Source of the DNA: Moheibacter stercoris
GTDB lineage: Bacteria > Bacteroidota > Bacteroidia > Flavobacteriales > Weeksellaceae
Reading direction: 5' to 3'
Length of the DNA stretch: 48,763 nucleotides
Assembly (NCBI RefSeq): GCF_040545805.1
Contig: NZ_JBEPMO010000017.1
Location: forward strand, 1 to 48,763
The stretch's first letter is position 1; every line of letters begins with the position of its first letter. Positions 1 to 8,200 of the stretch are shown one piece after another. The notes under the pieces are model-generated. The model made no database searches. It worked only from the letters and a program-made list of their open reading frames with translations, and was not told the origin of the DNA. The translations under genes were made by a program, and so were the position numbers.

Positions 1-10
1 TAAAACAAAA

Positions 11-40
11 AACAGTAGCAACTTAATAGCTACTACTGTT
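11..40 (-). terminator. intrinsic terminator of the SGNH/T9SS gene
   Basis: The arms AACAGTAG (11-18) and CTACTGTT (33-40) pair. On the minus strand the hairpin is followed by a run of six T. It lies about 50 bp past the stop codon of the secreted esterase gene. Confidence 0.7.
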
Positions 41-92
41 TAATTTATGTATTTTTAATCACTGAAAATCTGTATCTATTTTTCAGGACTAG

Positions 93-1352
93 TCATTTCT
101 GAATTTTTATTTGATGAACAAATTGATGAGTAGCATTCAATATAATGAGATGATAGATGCCAGAAGGCAAATGGTTAAGTTCAGCAACTGAATTAGTTTG
201 ATGTTTTAGAATTAATTTACCTTCTTGATCAAATAAATTCCAATATTGCTTAGGTTGTAAATTTTTGATATGCAAAATGTTTCGAGCAGGATTTGGATAA
301 ACTTTATGCATTTGTTCTTCCAAATTTGAAACATTCAAAACCGCTTCTAGTTGAATTTCGTGAGAATCTTCAATTCCACAGTTAGATGCTGATAATCGGA
401 TTGTATAAGTTCCATTTGTTGCATATTGATGAATCGGATTTTCTTCAGTAGATGTAGCTCCATCACCAAAATCCCATAAGAATTCAGTCGCATAGTTAGA
501 TTGATTTTGAAATTGATATTCCCCTGAATTTTCTGTTTCATTATAGGTGAATTCAGCTTTTGGATCATACTTTCCGACATTCCAAAACTCCATATTATTA
601 AATACAACCTCTTTCACTGCATTTTTTAATTGAACCGCAACTTCTGGACTTAAACCACTTTCAAAAGGTATTTGAATCGGATTTTTTCCAAATAAAATCG
701 TATAAAAAGTTGCAGCTGCAGCATAGGAACCAGCCAAGGAAGGATGGCTATTGTCTGAGGTGTACAATTCAATGTTAGGGTAATTTTCTCTAATATAGCG
801 CCAAACCCAAGATACAGGTGAAAGTAAAGCTTCATTTTCATCAGCCATAAATCGATATCGCTCTTGCAAAAGATTATCCATTCCTTCATAGGAACAAACG
901 GGTGGCCAATTGGGACAATTTTGCGCATCGCCATTTTTTCTTCCCCAAGTCGCATAAAAAATGGTTTCGGTACATGAATTTGCTCCTAGAATTGTTTCGT
1001 TCAAAGCTTCTGCATAAGGATAAACGTTTGTTTCTACGAAATTGTCAGATAAAGACGGATATTGGCTTTGGTCTTGCAAAACAACATAATCCCAATTGCC
1101 TTGATTGATTTTGGATAGGGTAGTAGCGTTGCTGGAATGTTGCTTTAAGGTATATCCGCTTGGTGTGTTACTATCATAAATCAAGTCATCTCCAGTGGAA
1201 TTGGCCATTTGATCGATTAGCAATGGAAGATTATTGGAAGCGGTGTAGCTGTTGCCAATAAACAAGACCTTTTTCGTTTGTTGCCCAAATGAATATACCA
1301 TTCCCAACCATCCTAAAATTATCAATACGTAAAATTTCTTCATCGCTTTCAT
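93..1352 (-). CDS. secreted SGNH-hydrolase-like protein with PKD and T9SS sorting domains
   Basis: This is probably an exported esterase or acetyl-hydrolase. An N-terminal signal peptide (residues 1-23) ends in SFGQ. The motif FIGNSYT puts the presumed nucleophile at Ser35, and DNSHPS near residues 200-204 supplies the Asp200/His203 pair expected of an SGNH fold. A PKD-type domain (about 265-340, with the WDFGDG motif) follows. The last ~75 residues, starting at VYPNPARN, form a T9SS type A sorting domain, so the protein should cross the outer membrane through PorU/PorV-dependent secretion. Two ATGs are possible, at 1352 and 1343; the second gives the tighter signal peptide. The gene stands alone between two terminators. 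The SGNH assignment rests on motifs and the substrate is unknown. Confidence 0.8.
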   Translation of the reverse strand: MKAMKKFYVLIILGWLGMVYSFGQQTKKVLFIGNSYTASNNLPLLIDQMANSTGDDLIYDSNTPSGYTLKQHSSNATTLSKINQGNWDYVVLQDQSQYPSLSDNFVETNVYPYAEALNETILGANSCTETIFYATWGRKNGDAQNCPNWPPVCSYEGMDNLLQERYRFMADENEALLSPVSWVWRYIRENYPNIELYTSDNSHPSLAGSYAAAATFYTILFGKNPIQIPFESGLSPEVAVQLKNAVKEVVFNNMEFWNVGKYDPKAEFTYNETENSGEYQFQNQSNYATEFLWDFGDGATSTEENPIHQYATNGTYTIRLSASNCGIEDSHEIQLEAVLNVSNLEEQMHKVYPNPARNILHIKNLQPKQYWNLFDQEGKLILKHQTNSVAELNHLPSGIYHLIILNATHQFVHQIKIQK

Positions 1353-1420
1353 TTTTTAAAATTGGTTGGAATTTTCTCAAATTTAGGATAAAATTCATTC
1401 AATCTTTTGGTTTAAAAACG

Positions 1421-1447
1421 AAAATCCCTGATCAGTTCAGGGATTTT
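1421..1447. terminator. bidirectional intrinsic terminator
   Basis: The arms AAAATCCCTGA (1421-1431) and TCAGGGATTTT (1437-1447) form an 11-bp stem with a 5-nt loop. T-rich runs lie on both sides. The stem overlaps the last codons and the stop of the TPR gene, so it ends the rtcB-prfH-TPR transcript. Confidence 0.65.
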
Positions 1448-1950
1448 TCTTTTTTGGAATTCTTTTTCTTTTTGGGTTTGATTTTCCCATTCAATCGAGT
1501 TTTAGTTTCCTCTACGAAACTATTGTAATAAGAATCCGTTAAATGCAATTGAAAATCCTTCAACGCTTTTTTTGCCAATTTGAATTCGCGTTGAACTTCC
1601 AACAACCAAATCTTTTTCTTCAAGATTTCAATTTTAGAAATTCCTTTGATCGTCATTGCGAAATCAATTAATCGATGCGCTTCGTTAAAATCCTCATTCA
1701 AAATCAAGGTTTCGATGTAGTACGGATAAACGTCCAAAGCGTGTAAATTAATCGAAATGGCTTCCGAAAAATACTCTTTCGCTGTTTCGTAATCCATCAA
1801 TTGCTCCGAATAAATTCTTCCCAAAAGGCATAATGCCAAAGTGTTTTGGTTGTTGGCCGACAAAGCATATTCCAAGGATTCGATCGTTTCCAAAAGGTTG
1901 AACGGATAATTGTCCAATGCTTTGAATAAATGTTTATCTAATGTTTTCAT
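1432..1950 (-). CDS. TPR-repeat protein, third gene of the rtcB-prfH operon
   Basis: This 172-residue protein has no signal peptide or membrane segment and should be cytosolic. Helical tetratricopeptide-like repeats are visible at about 40-75 (ALCLLGRIYSEQLMDYETA) and less clearly at 78-140. The last ~25 residues are a very basic lysine tail (KPKKKKNSKKEKS), which would suit contact with RNA or the ribosome. It begins 41 bp after the prfH stop, with no terminator between, so co-transcription with rtcB and prfH is likely. No specific function can be read from the sequence; a role as accessory factor in RNA or ribosome repair is an inference from position and charge only. Confidence 0.8.
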   Translation of the reverse strand: MKTLDKHLFKALDNYPFNLLETIESLEYALSANNQNTLALCLLGRIYSEQLMDYETAKEYFSEAISINLHALDVYPYYIETLILNEDFNEAHRLIDFAMTIKGISKIEILKKKIWLLEVQREFKLAKKALKDFQLHLTDSYYNSFVEETKTRLNGKIKPKKKKNSKKEKSLN

Positions 1951-1991
1951 TTTCTTTTTAGTTTTTTCTGATTTACTTGAATTGATGGAGA

Positions 1992-2687
1992 TTAATCTTC
2001 CAAATTCTTCCCTACATCACGTTTTAATTTTTGTCGTTCCGATTTGAAATTCTTCTCGGTTTTCTGTTTTTTGAAATCCGAACCTTTGAAAATTCGCGTC
2101 GGATTTCCGCGCTGAACTTCGGTTTGATTTTGCCATTCCGTTTGGATTTGGTTTTGAATCGATTTCAAATTTTCTTCGTTCAATTTTTCCAACAATCGTT
2201 CGGTTGCCAATTTTTTGTTTTGGTGCTGCGAACGGCTATCCATCGTCACCACAGCAAGTCCCGAAGGTTTGTGAATCGCCCGAACTGCCGTATTGACTTT
2301 GTTTACATTTTGTCCGCCCGCACCTGAACTGCGCATCGCTTGGTACTCAAAATCTTTTTCGTTGAACATCACGGGTTGGAAAGATTCCAATTCAAAAATT
2401 CCAATGAACCAATTCTTGCGTTTGTGCAACTTTCGAAATTGACTCTGACCAATCCATTGAATCGTTCCTTTCCAGGAATCCACAAATTCTTGCAGATTTT
2501 TCCCTTCCAGCATTACAGTCGCTGACAGTACCGTTCCGTTGATATTTCCAACTTCCCTATGAATCATCGTCGGATTCAATCCCAATTGATTGGCTTCGTC
2601 CAACAAGATTTTCAACACCTGAGCAACAACCCAAGTACATTCTTCTGGTCCGCGACCTGCGGTTATTTGTAGTATTCGTTTTGACAT
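1992..2687 (-). CDS. prfH: peptide chain release factor homolog PrfH
   Basis: The protein is 231 residues, much shorter than RF1 or RF2. It keeps the catalytic core with the GGQ tripeptide (124-126, in SSGAGGQNVNKVNT) that triggers peptidyl-tRNA hydrolysis, but it lacks the stop-codon-reading domain of RF1/RF2. The C-terminus is lysine-rich, as in GGQ-type ribosome rescue factors. PrfH next to rtcB is a known pair: PrfH is reported to release peptides from ribosomes whose 16S rRNA was cut in the decoding centre, and the partner RtcB ligase reseals the cut. Here rtcB lies upstream on the same strand, with 215 bp of repeat-rich DNA between the genes. The start ATG is at 2687. Confidence 0.92.
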   Translation of the reverse strand: MSKRILQITAGRGPEECTWVVAQVLKILLDEANQLGLNPTMIHREVGNINGTVLSATVMLEGKNLQEFVDSWKGTIQWIGQSQFRKLHKRKNWFIGIFELESFQPVMFNEKDFEYQAMRSSGAGGQNVNKVNTAVRAIHKPSGLAVVTMDSRSQHQNKKLATERLLEKLNEENLKSIQNQIQTEWQNQTEVQRGNPTRIFKGSDFKKQKTEKNFKSERQKLKRDVGKNLED

Positions 2688-2722
2688 AATTTATTTTTTT
2701 ATTTAACTCGAGGGAAATTTAA

Positions 2723-2739
2723 TCCTCCTTCGGTGGACA
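2723..2739. repeat. dispersed element shared with 11350-11366
   Basis: TCCTCCTTCGGTGGACA occurs here and, with one base changed (C for T), at 11350-11366. In both places it lies in gene-free DNA beside GTTTAAAGTTT-like text. It looks like a small dispersed intergenic repeat. Confidence 0.5.
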
Positions 2740-2802
2740 AGAGTTTAAAGTTTAAAGTTCAATGTTTAAAGTGTGATTCTCCTGCGACGAAAAAACGTTT
2801 CT

Positions 2803-2896
2803 AATTCCTAAATCAAAAATCTGAAATCCTAAATCTGAAATCAAAAATCTAAAATCGTAAATCGTAAATCGTACATCGTCCTTCGTCCTTCGTAAC
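2803..2896. repeat. degenerate short-period AT repeats between prfH and rtcB
   Basis: The stretch is built from variants of TAAATCNNAAATC and ends in AAATCGTAAATCGT and CGTCCTTCGTCCTTCGT, with periods of 7 to 12 bp. It has no open frame. It resembles slipped-strand simple repeats. It lies inside the presumed rtcB-prfH transcript, so it would be transcribed as a spacer. Confidence 0.6.
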
Positions 2897-2902
2897 TCCC
2901 AA

Positions 2903-4294
2903 TCACTTATCCATTCTCACCACTTTTGGCGTAAAAGTTCCAATTACACGAACCAAATCTTCTTGGCATTTCATCACCTTGTGGATGTTTTTATAGGCCA
3001 TTGGCGCTTCGTCTGAATTTCCACCGATTAAGCTTACTCCGTGCATTTTCAATTCTTGTTTGATTTCGGATTTGGTGAATTTTGCTTTGGCTTTGGCACG
3101 AGAAAACTTTCTTCCAGCGCCGTGAGAAGCCGAATTCAAACTTGCTTCATTTCCCAAACCTTCCACAATAAATCCCGGAGCGGTCATCGATCCTGGAATG
3201 ATTCCCAAAATGCCTTTTCCCGCAGGAGTTGCACCTTTTCTGTGAACAATCACTTCTTTTCCTTGGTGAATTTCTTTCCAAGCAAAATTGTGGTGGTTTT
3301 CAATGTTCAACACAATTCTATGTCCCAAAGCTTTGGAAATTCTTCGGTGAATATCATCGTGACAAGCTTTGGCATATTCTCCTGCTAAATTCATCGCGCG
3401 CCAATATTCCTGTCCGTCGTGCGTATCCAAATTCAACCAAGCCAAATGCTGTACTTGTTTTGGTAAAGGCGTTTGTTTGGAAGCCAAAGTCGTATAATGT
3501 TTCGCGATGTTGGCGCCCAAACCACGAGATCCGCTATGCGACAAAACCGCAAGGTATTTTCCCGCTTCGATTTTCCAATCTTTACGCGCTTCCATTAATT
3601 CCACAACTCCAAATTCCACAAAATGGTTTCCGCCACCCGAAGTTCCCAATTGCGCATAAGCTTTGTCCAATAAAGACTTCACCAAGGGGATTTCTTGAAA
3701 TTCAGACCAACTGAAAACTTCGTGATCTGCTTTGACTTTATGCACTTCACGCATTCCAAATTTGGTATGATCTTTCAAGATGTTTTCCAATTTTTCGATT
3801 TTGCCATTCATAAATTCCGCAGGTAAATCAAAAACGGAAAGGCTCATTCGACAGCCGATATCTACACCAACCCCATACGGAATTACCGCATTTTCAGTTG
3901 CCAAAACGCCTCCAATCGGTAATCCATAACCAAAATGCGCATCGGGCATCAAAGCACCCGCTACCGAAATCGGTAATTTCAAGGCATCGTACAATTGAAA
4001 TTTGGATGCTTCGTCGATTTCATTTTCCCCAAATAGGGTAAAGGGCGCTCGCGTTGAATTGAGTTCGTGTCGTTTTATTTCAACTGGATTAATCAAACTT
4101 TCGGCTAATTTCCCCCAAGTTCCATCGCCTTGATAATTTTCAGGATTCGCCAAAACCAATTTGGCTTCGTTTAAAATTCGTTCTTTTTTCTCTTTTTTTC
4201 TATATCGATTGATTTGCCCAAGGGCAATATTGATCTTATTCGTTTTGGGAAAGCCGATTTTGATAAAGTCTTTCCCGGAAATTTTATTTCCCAT
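2903..4294 (-). CDS. rtcB: RNA-splicing ligase RtcB, PrfH-associated type
   Basis: RtcB is a GTP- and Mn2+-dependent ligase that joins 2',3'-cyclic phosphate and 5'-OH RNA ends. All hallmark residues are present: GVGVDIGCRM with Asp145 and Cys148, GTSGGGNHF with His224, LSHSGSRG with His253, ENHHNF with His334/His335, and SHGAGRKFSR with His391, the histidine that is guanylylated. The length is 463 residues against 408 in the E. coli enzyme; the extra part is an N-terminal helical region of about 60 residues. The downstream partner prfH points to the RtcB2-type role of repairing cleaved 16S rRNA. No clear promoter lies in the 106 bp between the upstream terminator (4406-4433) and the start codon. 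Confidence 0.95.
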   Translation of the reverse strand: MGNKISGKDFIKIGFPKTNKINIALGQINRYRKKEKKERILNEAKLVLANPENYQGDGTWGKLAESLINPVEIKRHELNSTRAPFTLFGENEIDEASKFQLYDALKLPISVAGALMPDAHFGYGLPIGGVLATENAVIPYGVGVDIGCRMSLSVFDLPAEFMNGKIEKLENILKDHTKFGMREVHKVKADHEVFSWSEFQEIPLVKSLLDKAYAQLGTSGGGNHFVEFGVVELMEARKDWKIEAGKYLAVLSHSGSRGLGANIAKHYTTLASKQTPLPKQVQHLAWLNLDTHDGQEYWRAMNLAGEYAKACHDDIHRRISKALGHRIVLNIENHHNFAWKEIHQGKEVIVHRKGATPAGKGILGIIPGSMTAPGFIVEGLGNEASLNSASHGAGRKFSRAKAKAKFTKSEIKQELKMHGVSLIGGNSDEAPMAYKNIHKVMKCQEDLVRVIGTFTPKVVRMDK

Positions 4295-4405
4295 TGTTTT
4301 TCATTTGATGATTCACGAAATGTCCATTGAACAGGATTTCGTTTGGTTTAGGTTTCACCTAATTTCCATCAGAATTCGGGATTTTTAAAAAGATAATTCA
4401 TAAAA

Positions 4406-4433
4406 AAAGCCCGAATTTTCATCTTCGGGCTTT
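4406..4433 (-). terminator. terminator or attenuator upstream of rtcB
   Basis: The arms AAAGCCCGAA (4406-4415) and TTCGGGCTTT (4424-4433) form a 10-bp stem. On the minus strand the hairpin is followed by a run of seven T. It sits between a 26-codon leader ORF and rtcB, both on the minus strand, which is the layout of a transcription attenuator. A simple end to a separate small RNA is the other reading. Confidence 0.75.
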
Positions 4434-4455
4434 CCATTATTTTGAATTTTTTGAA

Positions 4456-4536
4456 TCAAGAATAGAAGAAAACACGAAGAAAGTCCTCACCATTTTTAGG
4501 TGATTTCTCTTGCTGATTGATGCTTAAATTGAACAT
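4456..4536 (-). CDS. 26-residue leader ORF upstream of rtcB
   Basis: An ATG at 4536 opens a frame beginning MFNLSINQQE and ending RVFFYS, with a TGA at 4456-4458. A promoter-like pair lies upstream (4580-4612) and an intrinsic terminator downstream (4406-4433). The bases -13 to -4 before the ATG (ACGAAGAAAG) are perfectly complementary to codons 18-21 (CTTTCTTCGT), so the start region can be shut by pairing with the end of the same ORF. A smaller hairpin (TCACC/GGTGA) nests inside. The peptide matches nothing I recognise. It could be a regulatory leader peptide for rtcB-prfH, or the stretch could be a structured non-coding RNA in which the frame is open by chance. Confidence 0.45.
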   Translation of the reverse strand: MFNLSINQQEKSPKNGEDFLRVFFYS

Positions 4537-4579
4537 ACGCTTTCTTCGTTTTTTTGAGTTAATTATTTGTTTTCGGCTG

Positions 4580-4612
4580 CAAATATCTAAAAATTAAATT
4601 TTTAAATGCAAA
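4580..4612 (-). promoter_or_regulatory. Bacteroidota-type promoter for the rtcB leader
   Basis: Read on the minus strand, a TTTG -33 box (4609-4612) is followed after 21 bp by GATATTTG (4580-4587), one base off the TAnnTTTG -7 consensus. The expected start is near 4573, which gives a leader of about 37 nt before the small ORF and about 280 nt before rtcB. Confidence 0.5.
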
Positions 4613-4684
4613 TCTTTTTTTGAATTTAGAATTATTCTTGATGAATTTGAGAATTTTTTCAATGTATAAAATATGATTAATTAT

Positions 4685-5158
4685 TTAATCAATCTTCTGG
4701 ACATTCGTTAATTCTAGTTTTTGAATGAATTCTGCTTTGGCATTTCTATAAAAATATTTAGATATGAAAAATGCCCATAAAAATATGAATAGAATTCCAA
4801 AATTCACTCGCCAATCAAATTTTGATTCTTGAACAAAAGTGAGGTAGTTAAAAATGAAAACAGCAATAAAAAATACGGATATATTCCAAATTTTGGCAAA
4901 TCGAGATATACCAATTGAAAATTCTACTAGAAATTTATTTTCAGTTTCTTTTTTGAAATTACCTTTAATTGAAATCATTTTTTGAGGTGGAAAAAAGGAA
5001 TTTAACCTTAAATGAAAGGATGAATTCTCTATTTTTCCTATAAAACTTTTACCATTAAATACTTTTGGTGTGAATAACCAAATAGGAGTAGAATCACCTG
5101 TTTGTTTTTCAAGTTTTAATTTAAAGTTTTCAGTATTTGCTTCGGCTCTATAGTTCAT
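4685..5158 (-). CDS. small membrane protein of unknown function
   Basis: The product is 157 residues if it starts at the ATG at 5158. A longer frame from 5206 is rejected because its first codons are the terminator hairpin of the upstream gene. The N-terminal ~95 residues look like a soluble beta-rich domain. Two hydrophobic helices follow at about 101-118 (IWNISVFFIAVFIFNYLTF) and 131-148 (FGILFIFLWAFFISKYF), so the protein is probably anchored in the inner membrane. Base composition is more AT-rich than in the conserved neighbours. No family is recognised. It is separated from the A2M gene by a terminator and from rtcB by the leader region. Confidence 0.65.
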   Translation of the reverse strand: MNYRAEANTENFKLKLEKQTGDSTPIWLFTPKVFNGKSFIGKIENSSFHLRLNSFFPPQKMISIKGNFKKETENKFLVEFSIGISRFAKIWNISVFFIAVFIFNYLTFVQESKFDWRVNFGILFIFLWAFFISKYFYRNAKAEFIQKLELTNVQKID

Positions 5159-5172
5159 AGTTTTAAAAAAAA

Positions 5173-5204
5173 GCCTTGTCAAGATTTTGAATCCTCGACA
5201 AGGC
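5173..5204 (-). terminator. intrinsic terminator of the A2M-like gene
   Basis: The arms GCCTTGTC (5173-5180) and GACAAGGC (5197-5204) pair. On the minus strand eight or more T follow. The stem core CCTTGTC/GACAAGG recurs in two other hairpins of this window (12934-12982 and 20894-20919). Confidence 0.8.
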
Positions 5205-5212
5205 ATATAAAA

Positions 5213-8200
5213 TTATTTGATCTGAACTCTAATTCCTTCAGAATGTGCACTCAATTCTGGTGCATACATATTTTGCAAACTCGTAATTCCGTTGGAGAAA
5301 TTTCCGGCATTGTTGGCGCGAACATCGTATTCGAAAACATAGACACCTTTTGGCATATAATCGATGAAGAAATTCGTTGCCGCATCACGAGTCGATTCGT
5401 AATAACCCAATCTTCCTTGGCGTTTGTAGGTCGAAATCACGTTGGTTGGCTCAAATCCGCTGGCACGCATATCTTTGATATGGATGAATTCCATTTCGCG
5501 GTCGGTTTGAATTTCCAAACGAACGGTTACCAAATCTCCAATTTGAATCGGAGTGGATTCGGTGATTTTGGTCAAAACAGGTCCGTTAGCTGAATTCTTT
5601 TTCAAGAACAATTCTTTGCGGAATTTTACTCCTGTATGTGCCGTGGTTATCTTGTCTAAATCTTCAAAATATTGCCAATAAAGTGCTCCCCAAGCAACAC
5701 CTGGAGAAGTTTTTTGCACATTGACTTCTGCCATTTCGGGTTTGATTTCTTCTTTGTTCCAAGAAGTTTTTACATAACCAGAACCCGTCATCCTGAGCTT
5801 GTCGAAGGATAAATTAGAATTACCGATTTTCACCGAAATTCCTTCTTCGGCATTCATCCAATCTTTCCCTGTGCTCATCAAAGCAAATACAGCTTCGGTT
5901 GTGGCTTTGGTCGATTCCAATTGATTGGTTTGACGGTTTTTCAACAACCAAACTTTCATACTTTCGACTGCTTCAACATCAGTTGTGATTTCATCAAAAG
6001 CTTCAATTAATAATGCTTGGGTTTCAATTGGAGCTTGGTACCAATACCATCCGGCAACGTTGGATTTCCAATACATTCCCATTTCGTCGGATTCAATCGA
6101 ATGATCTTTCACTGAAGTCAAGATTTTTTGGGCTTTTGCCTTCTGGTCAAATCGGTTGTAAATCATCGCCATCATCGCTTGGGTTTGCAAAGACTCATCA
6201 AATTTCGATTGGTCAAATTTCTTCAAGAAATAATTTTTGATGTCATTTCCTTTGGCATCCAACGGATATTTTTCCAAGAAATAAGAACGCGCATACAAAT
6301 ACTGAATTCCGCTGTAGTACGAAGGTTCATAGTCTTTGTTTTTCAAATAACGATCGTATTCTTTTTTCATTTCGTTGTCGATGAATCGAATGGCGCCATC
6401 CAAAATTGAATTCAAATTCACATCCAATTTTTCTTCTGGATGGATGCCCATTGCTTTCAAATGACCCAATCCCGAAACGATGTGCGTAGTGATGTATCGA
6501 CTTTCATCGCCGCCTTCAAACCAAGGGAAACCACCGTTGGACGATTGTTTGTTTTTCAATTTGTTGTAGGCCGATTGTAATTCGTTTTGCATTCTGTTTA
6601 AGTCAAACAAAACCGCAATTCGTTTCATTTGTTCTTCTTCATTTTCGGCATCGCGCACCCAAGGCGTTTCTTCCAATAACAAAGCTTTCAATTCTTCGTT
6701 CTGTTCCAATTTCGATTTCAATTCGCCTTTGGCATTCCAATCATCAAAAACCGTTTTGATTTTCGGATTGGAATTGATGATATGCTGTGAAATCAAGTTT
6801 CCATACATTCTGGAGAAAACTTGTTCGGAACACTCGTAGGGATATTCGCGCAAATACGGCAAAGAGAATACTGCATACCAAATCGGATTGGTCGTCATTT
6901 CAAAGGTCAATTTGAAATTGTCCAAGGATTTCGACGTATTGTTTTTCAATTTGTCCAACCTAAAGGTTTTGTTTTGTCCTTCACGAACGTGAATCGGTAA
7001 AGTTTCGGTTACCATCATACGATTGGTCAAAATTGGTAAAACCGATTCTTCACCATCTGAAAAATCACCAGCCGAAGCCACCACGCGGTACACAATCGCT
7101 TGGTGCGTTTTTGGTATGTTCAAGGTCCAAGAAACTTCGTCCGATTTTCCTTTTTCTACATTGATGTTTTTCGTCGCATTAGTATTGCCAAATTCGACAT
7201 CAACGGGTTGCATTGTGAAGGCATCAAACAAAAGTAATTTGGCTTGACCGCTTAAAGCTTTGTCCGATAAATTGGTGACTTTGGACGAAAAGGTAATTTG
7301 ATCTCCTTCGCGTAAAAATCTCGGCGGATTGGGAACCACCATCAAATCTTTTTGGGTTTGAACTGTGGTTTCGAAATATCCCGTGCGCATATCTGGCGTA
7401 TGAGCCGTTGTCATCAATTTCCAAGAAGTCAAACTTTCTGGTGTCGTGAATTGGATTTTGAAATTTCCGTTTTCATCGGTGCGTATGTTCGGATAGAAAA
7501 AAGCTGTTTCTTGTAAAGCTTTTCGGGCTTGGACGTTGTTTAATTTTTCTTCAAATGAAGTTTGTTCTGCATTTGGAGAATTTGGATCCAAGTTAGAAAT
7601 CATATTTGCAATGGAATCCGCACTTTTTTCTCTCATTTGTATACCTGCAACTCTTCCATTTAATGCATCATCTACGGTAATTTCTTCTGCACTAGCAACA
7701 GCACTAGCTACAGGTGCAGCAGCTTCCATTCGTATTCCTCCTATTATAACTTCATCAAAATAACCATAATTTCCATTGATATATCGATCCCAATGAAACC
7801 CGAACCAGTTAAAATCAGTGAAAACCAATTCATTTTGCGGATAGTAATAGGTATTTCGGTCATAAGACAATTGGTTGAAACCAATCAGTCCAAAACTTTG
7901 GTAAGAATTCCAAACGGTAAAGCGTGTTCCATTGTTGGAACGGAACATCGGGAAGCTATTGGATTGTGAACGGAATTGATCCAATGAAGCATCGTACATC
8001 GTCGCCAAAACTTCCGACATAAATTTCTCTTTTCCTTGTCCGCTTACGGTCAATTCCCAAGTTTCATTTTGTCCCGGAAGTAATTTATTTCGGATGGTTC
8101 CGGCAGTAATTTTCAAAGATTTGTCTTCGTGAGGCACATTTACAGTGAGTTGACCTTGTTGGGCCGTATTGAATTTCGAGAAGAAATAATTCACATAGAC

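Noticed and set aside
4474..4555. Plus-strand reading of the 10-bp inverted repeat ending in TTTTTTT as a plus-strand terminator
   Set aside because: No plus-strand gene lies upstream; the minus-strand reading fits promoter, ORF and terminator better.
5159..5206. N-terminal extension of the small membrane protein from ATG 5206
   Set aside because: Its first codons are the terminator stem of the A2M-like gene.
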